From the NCBI RefSeq assembly GCF_013378075.1, contig NZ_CP051131.1, positions 930,001 to 994,000 of the forward strand: a stretch of 64,000 nucleotides of DNA. Direction: 5' to 3'. Within the stretch, counting starts at the first letter, position 1, and every line of letters starts with the position of its first letter. Below the pieces are notes generated by a model. That model saw nothing but the letters and a program-made list of their open reading frames with translations, was not told the DNA's origin and did not search any database. The stretch is from Parasphingopyxis algicola (GTDB lineage Bacteria; Pseudomonadota; Alphaproteobacteria; Sphingomonadales; Sphingomonadaceae). The translations under genes and the position numbers were made by a program. Positions 19,353 to 28,100 of this stretch are shown in pieces.

Positions 19353-21326
19353 TTAATTCTTGAGCGCCGACAGGATCTGCGGCGTGATCGCCGCCTCCGT
19401 CAGCCCGAAATATTCAAACAGCTTGTCCGCCGGTGCCGAACCGCCAAAACGGTCGATACCGAAATTTAATCCATCGGCGCCGGTATAGCGTTCCCAGCCA
19501 AATGTCGCCCCCGCTTCGATGGAAACGCGCAGGACATTTTCTTCGGTCCCGAGAATATCGGCTTTGTAGGCGTCGTCCTGCGCGTCGAATACCTCCCAGC
19601 ACGGCATGGACACCACGTCCGCCCCGAAACCCTTGGATTCGAGCTTTTCGGCAATCTCCGCAGCAAGATGGACTTCCGAACCGCTGGCCAAGAGGACGAC
19701 CCGGCGGTCGTTTTCGGCGGCGCGCAGTCGATAGGCGCCCTTCGCGCAGCGATTTTCGTCCACATCGGCGCGCATCGGCGGCAGTCCCTGACGAGTCAAG
19801 GCGAGAAGCGACGGCCCGTCCTTGCGCTTGAGCGACAGGGCCCAGCATTCCGCCGTTTCTATCGCATCGCACGGCCGGTAGACATCGAGATTGGGCATGG
19901 CGCGCAGGCCGGCCAGCTGTTCGATCGGCTGATGCGTCGGACCGTCCTCGCCCAGTCCGATTGAGTCATGCGTCATCACATAGATGGCGCGCACGCGCTG
20001 GAGTGCGGACAGCCGGATCGCAGGACGGCAATAATCGGAAAAGATCAGGAACGTTCCACCATAAGGGATCACGCCGCCGTGCAACGCCATCCCGTTCATG
20101 GCTGCGGCCATGCCGAATTCGCGGATGCCGTAATAGATATAGCGGCCTCCGTAATTGTCTCTGGTCAGAGGATCGGTCGCGCCGGTCTTGGTGTTATTGG
20201 AACCGGTCAGGTCGGCCGAACCGCCGATCGTGTCCGGCAAAGCCTTGTTGATCGCGGTCAGCGCCATTTCCGACGCCTTGCGCGTCGCCATCTTGGGCGG
20301 GTCGGCGGCCAGCGAATCGAGATAGGCCTGCATCGCCTCGCCTTCGGGCAGATCTCCGGCAATCCGGCGGCTGAACTCGGCATTGTCGGCATGGCCTTCG
20401 AGCCCCGCGGTCCATTCCCGATGCGCCTCCACGCATCGTGTCCCCGCATCCTGCCATGCTTCGCCGATCTCGGGCGGAATCACGAAGGGCGCGGCATCCC
20501 AGCCCAATTCCTCGCGCGCCGCGGCCACTTCATCCTCGCCGAGCGGCGAACCATGGGTGGCGGCGGTGCCCTGCTTGTTCGGCGCGCCGAAACCGATAAC
20601 GGTCTTGCAGGCGATCAGCGAAGGCCGCGGATCGGCCAGCGCCTCTTCGATCGCGAAGCGGATGGCATCGGGATCGTGTCCATCACAGCTCGTGACATGC
20701 CATCCGGCCGCTTCGTAGCGCGCCGGAATATTCTCGCTCGTCGAAAGATCGGTACCGCCGTCGATCGTGATGTCGTTATCGTCCCAGAAGGTGATCAACC
20801 GGCCGAGCTGCAAATGGCCGGCCAGCCCGACAGCCTCATGATTGATACCTTCCATCAGGCAACCATCCCCGGCGATTACCCAGGTTCTGTGGTCGACCAG
20901 ATCGTCGCCGAATGTCGCATTGAGGTGCCGCTCTGCGATCGCCATGCCGACCGCCATGGCCAGGCCCTGGCCCAGCGGACCCGTGGTCGCCTCGACACCG
21001 GGCAGCAGGAAGTTCTCGGGATGGCCGGCACAGGGGCTTCCGAGCTGCCGGAAATGCTTGATCTCGTCCATCGTCGGCCGCGCATAACCGGTGAGATGGA
21101 GCAGCGAATAGATCAGCATCGAACCATGGCCGGCGGACAGAACGAACCGATCTCTATCAAACCATTCAGCGTCTTGTGGATCATATTTGAGATATTTTGT
21201 GAAAAGAACAGTGGCGACATCCGCCATTCCCATCGGCATGCCGGGATGGCCCGAATTGGCCTCCTGAACCGCGTCCATCGAAAGGGCGCGGATGGCATTG
21301 GCAAGCTGGGTATGGGTGACGGTCAT
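19353..21326 (-). CDS. tkt: Transketolase
   Basis: Thiamine-diphosphate enzyme of the pentose phosphate pathway (657 residues). The N-terminal domain has [17 protein letters not shown] and the TPP/Mg motif [13 protein letters not shown]. The pyrimidine domain contains [19 protein letters not shown]. The C-terminal domain ends after [23 protein letters not shown] at 21326 is preceded by a purine-rich stretch. It is first in the run tkt-gap-pgk; the 157-base gap to the divergent coiled-coil gene should contain its promoter. Confidence 0.98.
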   Translation of the reverse strand: MTVTHTQLANAIRALSMDAVQEANSGHPGMPMGMADVATVLFTKYLKYDPQDAEWFDRDRFVLSAGHGSMLIYSLLHLTGYARPTMDEIKHFRQLGSPCAGHPENFLLPGVEATTGPLGQGLAMAVGMAIAERHLNATFGDDLVDHRTWVIAGDGCLMEGINHEAVGLAGHLQLGRLITFWDDNDITIDGGTDLSTSENIPARYEAAGWHVTSCDGHDPDAIRFAIEEALADPRPSLIACKTVIGFGAPNKQGTAATHGSPLGEDEVAAAREELGWDAAPFVIPPEIGEAWQDAGTRCVEAHREWTAGLEGHADNAEFSRRIAGDLPEGEAMQAYLDSLAADPPKMATRKASEMALTAINKALPDTIGGSADLTGSNNTKTGATDPLTRDNYGGRYIYYGIREFGMAAAMNGMALHGGVIPYGGTFLIFSDYCRPAIRLSALQRVRAIYVMTHDSIGLGEDGPTHQPIEQLAGLRAMPNLDVYRPCDAIETAECWALSLKRKDGPSLLALTRQGLPPMRADVDENRCAKGAYRLRAAENDRRVVLLASGSEVHLAAEIAEKLESKGFGADVVSMPCWEVFDAQDDAYKADILGTEENVLRVSIEAGATFGWERYTGADGLNFGIDRFGGSAPADKLFEYFGLTEAAITPQILSALKN

Positions 21327-21483
21327 TCGGTTTCCCCTGTTCGGGCCCGGCCGCCCCGATTCCGGGGCGGCGGACTGCCCGGCGAGTCGCGGGCGCGCGC
21401 GACCACTTGGTATGTCACACGGTTATCGTCAACCGCGACGCCCACAGACTTGCCGGGAAGCGCTTTCCTGCTATGCAAAGCCG

Positions 21484-21894
21484 ATGGAAAACGACCGCCT
21501 TGCCCGCGCAATTGCAAGGATAGAGCAGGCTGCCGACCGGCTCGGCAATGCCAAGCCCGCCGCTGCGCCGGTGACGGCCCCTGCCGAAGAGGCCGGCCTC
21601 GCCGCCGAGCTCGAATCGATGAAGGCCGCGCACAAGGCCGCGTTGGAAGACCGCGAACGGACGATCGCCAAGCTGCAGGCCGATTTTGCCGATGTCGGCA
21701 AGCTCAAAGACGAGGAAATCGAGCGTTTGCGCGGCGAATTGCAGGCCAAGGACGCATCCCTCCAATCCCCCGTTTCCGAGGCCGAATACCGGACGTTGCA
21801 GGACAAATACGAACGGCTGCGCGCAACCGCGGAGACGACGCTGACCGGGCTCGATGCCGTGATCGGCAAAGTGGAAAGCGCCGACAATGGCTGA
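21484..21894 (+). CDS. Coiled-coil protein upstream of zapA
   Basis: A 136-residue protein with an Ala/Pro-rich linker (about residues 23-36) and long heptad-type stretches: LAAELESMKAAHKAALEDRE, then LKDEEIERLRGELQAKDASL and YRTLQDKYERLRATAETTLT. It is predicted to be an extended soluble coiled coil. ATG at 21484 was chosen, and the end overlaps zapA by 8 bases. A gene of this type precedes zapA in many alphaproteobacteria, which suggests a division-related role; no named family is assigned. Confidence 0.8.
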   Translation: MENDRLARAIARIEQAADRLGNAKPAAAPVTAPAEEAGLAAELESMKAAHKAALEDRERTIAKLQADFADVGKLKDEEIERLRGELQAKDASLQSPVSEAEYRTLQDKYERLRATAETTLTGLDAVIGKVESADNG

Positions 21895-22192
21895 AGTGAC
21901 ACTATCGATCGCCGGCCATAGCTACACGGTCGCCTGTCGCGACGGCGAAGAAGACCGGCTGAAAAAGCTGGGCGAAATGGTCGATGCCAAGACCGCCGAT
22001 GCGCAACAGGCAGTCGGCGGCAATCTCGGCGAAGCCCGTGTCCTGTTGTTCGCCGCACTTTTGCTGGCCGACGAGGCCGACGAACTGCGCGGCGGGTCGG
22101 TACCACCGGATACGATCGAGGATCTCGAAAAGCTTGCCGACCGGCTGACGACGATCGGCGACCATCTTGCCCCGGACGGCCAGGCCTCCTAG
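21887..22192 (+). CDS. zapA: Cell division protein ZapA
   Basis: FtsZ-ring stabiliser (101 residues). The N-terminal beta-strand module, MAEVTLSIAGHSYTVACRDG, is followed by a helical part with LKKLGEMVDAKTADAQQA and ARVLLFAALLLADEADELR, as in ZapA proteins. It overlaps the preceding coiled-coil gene. The 6S RNA gene follows directly, the conserved zapA-ssrS-5-FCL order. Confidence 0.92.
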   Translation: MAEVTLSIAGHSYTVACRDGEEDRLKKLGEMVDAKTADAQQAVGGNLGEARVLLFAALLLADEADELRGGSVPPDTIEDLEKLADRLTTIGDHLAPDGQAS

Positions 22193-22199
22193 ATCGTGT

Positions 22200-22362
22200 G
22201 TGGCGGGCGCTGCCCGGTACGCGCCTTTGCGATTATCCCTGAGGCGATACAACATCCAAGGGAGCTGTCCCTGCCCGGATCTTGGTCCGGTGCATATGGT
22301 GCCCACCTGACGTTAATGGCGTCAGAGGATTTTCGGGCAAACGGCCATGGCGGCCCCGCCAC
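22200..22362 (+). ncRNA. ssrS: 6S RNA (probable)
   Basis: The 186-base gap between zapA and the 5-formyl-THF cyclo-ligase gene is the classical 6S RNA site. The ends pair (TGGCGGGC at 22201-22208 with CCCCGCCA near 22354-22361), and a second stem pairs TGCCCGGT with TTCGGGCA. A long, mostly paired rod with a central unpaired region is compatible with the family. 6S RNA mimics an open promoter and binds the housekeeping sigma-RNA polymerase. Exact ends were not determinable by eye. Confidence 0.7.
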
Positions 22363-22378
22363 CCGAGCAGGCGAAATC

Positions 22379-22948
22379 ATGACCAAGTCTGAGTTGCGAT
22401 CTTGTTTCAGGAAACAGAGACAAGATTTTGTTTCAAAACAAGATAATTCTGAAATTCAGCAAGCGAGACGCGATCTCGAAGAACGCCTTTCAACATCCGG
22501 TTTTTTGGCCGGAACGATCGGCGGATATGCCGCCATGACGTCAGAATTCGATCCTTCGAACCTGCTTCGGACGTGCCGTGAAAACGGCCATGATATCGCC
22601 CTGCCCTGGTTCGTGAGCCGGGACGCCTCGATGAAGTTCAGGCAGTGGGACGGAACCGCGCTCGAGCGTGGCCCCTTCGGCATTCTGCAGCCGGAATCGG
22701 CGAATCCCGTTTTGCAGCCAGATACGCTGCTCGTTCCCCTGGTCGCGGTCGATCGGCGCGGCAACCGGCTCGGCCAGGGACAGGGGCATTACGATCGTAT
22801 CCTGGCGCAATTTCGGGCCGATCGGCCGATTACGGCGATCGGGCTCGCCTGGGAATGCCAGATCGCCCGAGACATCCCGGCCGATCCATGGGATCAGCCG
22901 CTCGATTATATTGCGACCCCCGACAGACTCATAAAGGTGACGTCATGA
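22379..22948 (+). CDS. 5-formyltetrahydrofolate cyclo-ligase
   Basis: ATP-dependent conversion of 5-formyl-THF to 5,10-methenyl-THF. It has 189 residues: a basic N-terminus SELRSCFRKQRQ, the substrate region around residues 75-100, and the C-terminal signature LLVPLVAVDRRGNRLGQGQG followed by HYDR (the phosphate/ATP loop). The true start is ATG at 22379 (MTKSELRS); a longer open frame runs back through the 6S RNA and is not used. The stop overlaps the next gene as ATGA. Confidence 0.94.
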   Translation: MTKSELRSCFRKQRQDFVSKQDNSEIQQARRDLEERLSTSGFLAGTIGGYAAMTSEFDPSNLLRTCRENGHDIALPWFVSRDASMKFRQWDGTALERGPFGILQPESANPVLQPDTLLVPLVAVDRRGNRLGQGQGHYDRILAQFRADRPITAIGLAWECQIARDIPADPWDQPLDYIATPDRLIKVTS

Positions 22949-23142
22949 AGCCAAGTTGGCGCAAACCCTTCGGTGTATTCCTGATTCTCGCGATCATCGC
23001 CATTTGGTCGGTCATCGTCGCCAGCGCATCCGGCCCCATCGGCACATTGCCGGCGCTCGTCCAGGCACCGATCTACCTGGCGGCCGGAATCGTCTGGATC
23101 CTGCCGCTCAAGCCGCTTTTACAGTGGATGGAAACCGGGAAA

Positions 23143-23154
<12 letters not shown>
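22945..23154 (+). CDS. DUF2842 family small membrane protein
   Basis: A 69-residue protein with two membrane helices (about residues 9-30 and 37-56) joined by a short loop. It begins MKPSWRKPFGVF and ends WILPLKPLLQWMETGKWRE, which matches the alphaproteobacterial DUF2842 pattern. It is coupled to the cyclo-ligase by an ATGA overlap. Its last four codons lie within the 3' end of the opposite-strand tRNA-Asp gene. Function unknown. Confidence 0.85.
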
Positions 23155-23219
<65 letters not shown>

Positions 23220-23586
23220 GTGAGGCGTTGAAGACGCGCGAGTTAGGCGAGGCGTTCACCCCTGTCAAGCGAAGTCGCGCGGGCCGTCTCGAAAGAATTC
23301 CGACCGCTTCGGGACGCCGGACGTCGAAGGCTCGAGCACGCTGTTCGGCCGCGATGCGCACTTTGGCGAGCAGACCTTCCGCGATCTCGGTTTCCAGGGC
23401 GACGGTGCGACCGGCGCCCCCGCTAAAGTTCCCACTTGGTTGACACGCGCCGCGAGAAGCCCCGGCCCTTTTTCCGGTTCGGACGGGCCGCCGTGCCCGA
23501 TCGCGATTTCCTCCTTTCCGATGACCAATACCGTGGCGCGCAATGTATCATGCGCACCGGTCTGTAGGACAGGAAAAAGGGGCCTG
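23220..23586. other. Gap between the two tRNA genes, no gene recognised
   Basis: 367 bases of high G+C. Several frames stay open on both strands (for example minus 23265-23543), but none has a recognised family, a good ribosome site or a neighbour it couples with. The segment may hold the tRNA-Asp promoter, since that gene reads leftward from 23219. A decayed gene cannot be excluded. Confidence 0.5.
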
Positions 23587-23671
23587 TGGTACCTCTGGCC
23601 GGAGTCGAACCGGCACTCCCGAAGGAACTCGATTTTGAGTCGAGCGCGTCTACCAATTCCGCCACAGAGGC
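23587..23671 (-). tRNA. tRNA-Leu (CAA)
   Basis: Class II tRNA read on the minus strand. The acceptor arm is GCCTCTG pairing with CAGAGGT (one G-U), the anticodon stem is CTCGA/TCGAG with loop CTCAAAA giving anticodon CAA (codon UUG). A variable arm of the length expected for leucine follows, with T arm CCGGTTCGACTCCGG, discriminator A and encoded CCA. It is 85 bases including CCA. Confidence 0.97.
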
Positions 23672-23731
23672 CCGCGGTAGGGGGAGCCGATTAGCGGAGC
23701 GCTCGGCACTCCGCAAGCGGCTCCCTTCCCG

Positions 23732-24235
23732 TCATGCAAATGTTTCGGCTGCCCCGCGGCCTTTCGGATCCTCGCCATAGCGGTTGGGCCCCGGCGTGCC
23801 ATCCAGAAACATGAAGACGAGCAGCGTGATGCCGAGACCGAAAACGGCGAGCAGGCCGATCAGCGAAATCGCGGTGGACTCCATGGCGGCGCCGAGGAAC
23901 GCCAGGATGTAGCCGCTCAACGGCGCGAGTATCCACCAGCCGGTCCGGTTGGTGTCGTGAAGCCGCCGCACCGTGACTGCGATCCCGGGAATCACCAGCG
24001 CGAGCGATACGAGTATCGCCAGGATGAACACAATCATGATCGCGCCACTTGCCGCAATCGCTGCCGTCGGATCACCACCGGCAGCCATCATTGCACCTCC
24101 GCCAACCGCAAATAACAGTATTTGAAATACAATGCCGATCAGGAATTGGAATACGATCCACATCCAGTATTCCATCCGCCGCGAACGTCCGCCGAACTCC
24201 GCATACCGCCTGAGCGGCATAAACATCCATTCCAT
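23732..24235 (-). CDS. DUF805 family membrane protein
   Basis: Inner-membrane protein of 167 residues with about four helices. The DUF805 signature appears as YAEFGGRSRRMEYWMWIVFQ near residues 11-30 and VRRLHDTNRTGWW near 88-100, ending with FLDGTPGPNRYGEDPKG. ATG at 24235 follows a strong purine-rich ribosome site that lies in the loop of a perfect 9-base inverted repeat (separate entry). Function of the family is not established. Confidence 0.9.
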   Translation of the reverse strand: MEWMFMPLRRYAEFGGRSRRMEYWMWIVFQFLIGIVFQILLFAVGGGAMMAAGGDPTAAIAASGAIMIVFILAILVSLALVIPGIAVTVRRLHDTNRTGWWILAPLSGYILAFLGAAMESTAISLIGLLAVFGLGITLLVFMFLDGTPGPNRYGEDPKGRGAAETFA

Positions 24236-24260
24236 GAAATTTCCCTTCCTTAAATTTCAT
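24234..24260 (-). promoter_or_regulatory. Hairpin presenting the ribosome site of the DUF805 gene
   Basis: On the coding strand ATGAAATTT and AAATTTCAT form a perfect 9-base inverted repeat around the 9-base loop AAGGAAGGG, which is the ribosome-binding site. The first two bases of the start codon lie at the end of the stem. The AT-only core could melt with temperature. Regulatory use is inference. Confidence 0.45.
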
Positions 24261-24325
24261 GCGCCCCGCCGGTCTTCGCCGATTGATCACACGGTCCGAC
24301 AAAATGCCGCTTCGGGCAAGGGGTT

Positions 24326-24800
24326 TCAGTTCCGCGGAGGCTGGCGGCGATAGCTGAGCGCCTCGGCGATATGCACGCGGCCCACCGTCTCCGCCGCCGC
24401 CAGATCGGCGATCGTGCGGGCCACCCGCAACACGCGCGAATAGCCGCGCGCGGTCAGCCGCATCGCCTCGGCGGCATGGCCCAGCAACGTCCGTCCGGCT
24501 TCGTCCGGTGTCGCCACGCTGTCGAGCAGTTCGCCATCCGCCTCGCTATTGGTGCGCACGGCTTCGTCGGCATAGCGCTCGGTTTGCACGGATCGGGCCG
24601 CAGCCACGCGCGCGGCCACGTCTGCCGATCTTTCCGCCGCTGGCGGCAGCGTCAGATCGGCGGCGGACACGGCCTGCACATCGACATGCAGGTCGATCCG
24701 GTCGAGCAGCGGGCCGGAAATCTTCGCCTGATAGTCGGCCGCGCATTTGGGTGCGCGCGAACAGGCCAGCGCGGCATCGCCGAGATGGCCGCAGCGGCAC
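24326..24800 (-). pseudogene. Orphan 3' fragment of comM/yifB
   Basis: Encodes only the C-terminal 157 residues of a ComM-type AAA+ protein, from CRCGHLGDAALACSRAPKC to YRRQPPRN. It matches the complete comM at 35005-36513 in 141 of 157 residues counted by eye, with no gaps. Similarity ends abruptly at 24800 (plus-strand GCAGCGGCAC) and at the corresponding base 35479 in the full gene. There is no Walker A region and no proper start, so it is a dead fragment. It probably is the displaced original 3' end of comM. Confidence 0.9.
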
Positions 24801-24815
24801 CCTTGTATTGCTTTC

Positions 24816-25201
24816 ATGCAGCATGGCTTTGGTCTGTTCCCATACACTGAAATCAAACGGAAAATTCAGCATCCAAGCGAAATCCTCGAAAACCCGCGTA
24901 CCATCGGCGAGCACATCAGGCGCGAGCGACAGATCAGAGGTTTGCGGCAAGTCGATGTGGCGGAAGCACTACATCTTGATCCGCATACCATCTGCGATTG
25001 GGAGAATGGAAAGAAAAGCATCGGCCACCCCGATACTATCCGCGTATCATTGCGTGGCTCGGTTATGATCCGCTTGCTGCCACTCAATCCGAAGGCGAAG
25101 CACTACGGCAAGAGCTGTGGCGACTTGGACTGACCAGCCAAGAAATGGCTGATTGGCTTGGGATCGATCAATCAATTCTGCTCAAGCGCGAGAAGCTTTA
25201 G
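24816..25201 (+). pseudogene. XRE-type helix-turn-helix regulator, frameshifted
   Basis: The first part reads ENPRTIGEHIRRERQIRGLR and then QVDVAEALHLDPHTICDWENGKK, a helix-turn-helix of the XRE family. The expected continuation PPRYYPRIIAWLGYDPLAAT, ending ADWLGIDQSILLKREKL, is in another frame. The break lies in the A-rich run AAAGAAAAG near 25010-25018. Two incomplete frames thus cover one ancestral gene. Its left end touches the comM breakpoint and may also be cut. A sequencing error in the A-run cannot be excluded. Confidence 0.7.
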
Positions 25202-25335
25202 CAGCGAAGTGTCGAGTACCCCTCAGTAGCGATTCGTCAAATGTCCGCTTCTGGCCGAAAGCAGATATCGAAAGTTACAGTCAGCGTTGGCGAAATCCAG
25301 TCAAATTCCAACGGCCTTGCCAGTGATTGCCGGGG

Positions 25336-26241
25336 TTAGGGCGAATTGCGTAGTCGCGTATCCGGCAGCGTTGGCCTTGACCGAAACACGTTCGATAAGA
25401 TGTGCTCCGCCAATTCGAGGTCGGTTGGTTTATCAACGTCAATCGCGGCCTCCGGCTGGGTGAGCACGATCGGTCTCGCGTTCACCCCAAGGCGCTTCCC
25501 GGCTCGATGCACGGCATCCTCGAATCTGATCGATCGTGTGATCGCGCGAAACAGCAATCTGGGTCCGAAGCTGGAAATGATTTTCCAGCTCTTTTTCCGA
25601 TCCTGCTCAATGGTTGCCCAGAGATCGAGCGCGGCGAGTGTGTTTTCACCGCGCAGAGCGAAGAGGTTGGCGCCAGAATAGTGGCCGTCCCTGAACTTTA
25701 GCCAGGTGCGCTGGGTCATCGGGTAGCGAGCTTCAATTATCTCGCGATCACCAACGCCAATGGCTATGTCACTGTGTCCCGTTTCAGCCAAAAACGCATT
25801 GACCATATCGGTCGTGAGCAGGGCGTGATCTGCGGTCGTTACCAATATCGGCCAGGGCGCAATATCCGTCCCGGCGACCTTGGCTATGCTGGTCGCAATG
25901 CCATCATTGCTGGTAGCCAAGGTAACCAACAGATTATTGGCAAGGCTGACCGTATCGCCAACAAGCAATGCGTCAGGCTCCTGGGCCAGGATAACGACTC
26001 GACCGATTAGCGAGGAACCCAGCAGCGCATCCGCCACCCTCGCCAGCATCGACTTCCCCGCCACCCGGACCAGAGCCTTGTATTTCTCACCGCAATGGTC
26101 GGCCAGCGGGTCGCGCCCGGGTCGTTGACCTGCAAGTAATATGGCGGTCCAGCGCGCATCGCCGCTATGCACTGCCCGGTTTTCGGTTTCTGCTGGAAAA
26201 TGGGACTTTGCGCTCTGTAACACCGTCGCCATCGCAGACAT
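25336..26241 (-). CDS. MobA-like nucleotidyltransferase
   Basis: GT-A fold NTP transferase of 301 residues. The N-terminal pyrophosphorylase-type loop is WTAILLAGQRPGRDPLA, followed after a spacer by KYKALVRVAGKSMLARV, and the metal-site region VTTADHALLT follows around residues 133-142. The loop deviates from the MobA consensus LAGGxSxRMG, so molybdenum cofactor chemistry is unlikely. In this cluster it probably activates a small phosphorylated building block (sugar, alditol or inositol phosphate) as a nucleotide diphosphate. ATG at 26241; 96 bases after the glycosyltransferase gene. Confidence 0.75.
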   Translation of the reverse strand: MSAMATVLQSAKSHFPAETENRAVHSGDARWTAILLAGQRPGRDPLADHCGEKYKALVRVAGKSMLARVADALLGSSLIGRVVILAQEPDALLVGDTVSLANNLLVTLATSNDGIATSIAKVAGTDIAPWPILVTTADHALLTTDMVNAFLAETGHSDIAIGVGDREIIEARYPMTQRTWLKFRDGHYSGANLFALRGENTLAALDLWATIEQDRKKSWKIISSFGPRLLFRAITRSIRFEDAVHRAGKRLGVNARPIVLTQPEAAIDVDKPTDLELAEHILSNVFRSRPTLPDTRLRNSP

Positions 26242-26337
26242 CCTCGGTTCGCGGTTATCGTTGCGAATAAGACGGTGCTGTTTTGGGAAACCCGCACTTG
26301 GGCGTTCGATTTTCGGTTTGCCGCTCGGCGCATATGT

Positions 26338-27480
26338 TCAGATCAGCAGACCCTCGATCAGACGAAGGTGGTCGGTGACGGACGTTTCAATGCTGTAGCG
26401 CCGTGCGACCGCAGAGGCCGGGAAATCGGAGGGTAGAGCCTGAACGGCCGCAACAATGGCGGCGGCAAATGCGGCAGGGTTTCCGACCGGGACGGAAAAT
26501 CGGCCGATGCCTTTGAGGATTTCGGTCAATCCCGGCGAACAGTCGGTCGCAACGACATCGCAACCCGCCGCCATCGCTTCCAGCGGAGCCGCCGGGAACC
26601 CTTCCCAGCGCGAGGACAGGAGAAACAGGTCGGCACTCGCCAGATAGGGCGTCGGGTCTGCGACAAAGCCGGTGAATATGATCCTTTCGGCAAGGCCTAA
26701 TTCCGCCGCCAAGGCGCGGAGATTAGACATCATCGGCCCCTCGCCCAAAATCGTCAGTGTCCATGGTCGGTCCGCGATCTGCGCTAGAGCGTACAGCATG
26801 GTTTCATAATCCTTCTGCGGCGCCAGCCTTCCAACCGCGAGAAACCGAGAGGATTGGCTGCGCCGGGGCATGCGCCTTTCGCCCACCGCCAACATGGCCG
26901 GCGTGACATAGGCGTTGCGAACCGCTTTGAAACGATCGGCAACCGTCGGAAATGCTCGAGCATATGTGATCGCGTCGGCTTTGCTGAGCGTCAGGCAGCG
27001 ATCTCCCAGCCGAATTGTGAGACCAAATCGCAAACGCCGAAGAAAACGCCGCACTGCCGACATATGGGGCCGCTCGATCGGATTGGTTATCTTCTGAACG
27101 ATCTTTGTTCGTGCGCCGAAAGCCAGCCGCCTGGCGAAGGCGACCGTCAAATTGCTCTGATTTCCCGCCGACAAAAGAACATCCGGACGATAGGACCGGA
27201 TCATGCGGGAGAGCGCCGGTATCTGCGCAAAGAGACGGAAACCGCGCGGACCGATACTGACCCCGGGCACAGTTCGAACGATCACCTTGTCGGAGATGAG
27301 TGCTGCGGATGGCCCGTCCGGACGGGCCATCCACAATTCGCTTGGATAGCCGCGTTCTGCGAAACCGTTGGTGAGAAAGATAGCGACGCGATCCAATCCA
27401 CCATCGCCGGGCTCATAGAGGAATTGCGCAATCTTCGGCTTCGGCCGTGCGCAATCGGTTTGGGACGCAACAGCTTTCAC
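26338..27480 (-). CDS. Glycosyltransferase, GT4 family
   Basis: GT-B fold glycosyltransferase, 380 residues from the GTG at 27480. The N-terminal Rossmann domain has FLYEPGDGGLDRVAIFLTNG. The C-terminal donor domain has the classical RFLAVGRLAPQKDYETMLYA, LTILGEGPMMSNLRALAAEL, IIFTGFVADPTPYLASADLF and SSRWEGFPAAPLEAMAAG (the EX7E motif). It starts 5 bases after the PAP2 gene ends, so they are co-transcribed. Donor and acceptor unknown. Confidence 0.85.
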   Translation of the reverse strand: MKAVASQTDCARPKPKIAQFLYEPGDGGLDRVAIFLTNGFAERGYPSELWMARPDGPSAALISDKVIVRTVPGVSIGPRGFRLFAQIPALSRMIRSYRPDVLLSAGNQSNLTVAFARRLAFGARTKIVQKITNPIERPHMSAVRRFLRRLRFGLTIRLGDRCLTLSKADAITYARAFPTVADRFKAVRNAYVTPAMLAVGERRMPRRSQSSRFLAVGRLAPQKDYETMLYALAQIADRPWTLTILGEGPMMSNLRALAAELGLAERIIFTGFVADPTPYLASADLFLLSSRWEGFPAAPLEAMAAGCDVVATDCSPGLTEILKGIGRFSVPVGNPAAFAAAIVAAVQALPSDFPASAVARRYSIETSVTDHLRLIEGLLI

Positions 27481-27485
27481 GGCGC

Positions 27486-28100
27486 TTAACCGGGCGTAGT
27501 CGCCAGGACGACCCAAGTGCACAAAGACATGCCACCGCACCAGCCGGCCACGACGTCGCTCGGCCAATGGACGACGAAGTAAAGACGGGTCGAACCCACA
27601 ACGAATGACACGAAAGCTGCAAATGAGAGCGCAAGATGAATGTTGGCGCCGCTGACGAAAAGAAGCGCGAAAGTCGATACGAAGCTCATCAGGGTATGCA
27701 CGCTCGGAAAGCTGCTCGTGAAAGTCGCGACCGATCCTCCAGCCGCGCCCGGACGCGGTCTCTCGATAATGGCCTTCAAAAGGAACCCGGACCCGCGTGC
27801 CGCAATCAACACCGCGGCAAACTGCCCCGCTCTTTCAACATGTCCCTGAGTGACAAGCATGACGGTGCCGATAAGGAATATCAGTCCGAGGACCGTGTCG
27901 CCGCCGATTGCCGTCAGATCGCGCATCGCGGTTTCGATTTTCCGCGCCCGTTTTCCAGCCGGACCGCTCGACGAGCCAGAGCAGAGGGAGCCCAACAGTT
28001 GCTCGTCCAAGCTCTGAACGGCCGGGCATCGGGACAGAATGCCGAGCAGGACCCACGATACGGTTGAAACTGTGAACAGGAGCGCAAGACCGTCACGCAT
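27486..28100 (-). CDS. PAP2-family membrane phosphatase
   Basis: Membrane phosphatase of 204 residues with about five to six helices. The three catalytic motifs are KAIIERPRP, PSVHT (usually PSGH) and STRLYFVVHWPSDVVAG with the catalytic His. PAP2 enzymes dephosphorylate lipid phosphates or diphosphates such as phosphatidate or undecaprenyl diphosphate. ATG at 28100 overlaps the stop of the upstream gene by one base (TGATG). In this glycan cluster it may recycle a lipid carrier or trim a phospholipid. Confidence 0.85.
   Translation of the reverse strand: MRDGLALLFTVSTVSWVLLGILSRCPAVQSLDEQLLGSLCSGSSSGPAGKRARKIETAMRDLTAIGGDTVLGLIFLIGTVMLVTQGHVERAGQFAAVLIAARGSGFLLKAIIERPRPGAAGGSVATFTSSFPSVHTLMSFVSTFALLFVSGANIHLALSFAAFVSFVVGSTRLYFVVHWPSDVVAGWCGGMSLCTWVVLATTPG

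Noticed and set aside
22196-22378. N-terminal extension of the cyclo-ligase
   Set aside because: It covers the 6S RNA region, and MTKSELRS at 22379 is the typical start.
23265-23543. Minus-strand ORF of 92 codons between the tRNAs
   Set aside because: No recognisable family, no coupling, and competing open frames of similar quality in the same segment.
24326-24856. Second functional comM gene
   Set aside because: Only the C-terminal third is present, without ATPase Walker A; the extra N-terminal residues come from unrelated flanking DNA.
25336-26241. Molybdenum cofactor guanylyltransferase (MobA)
   Set aside because: The nucleotide loop departs from the MobA consensus and the neighbours are glycan genes rather than molybdopterin genes.
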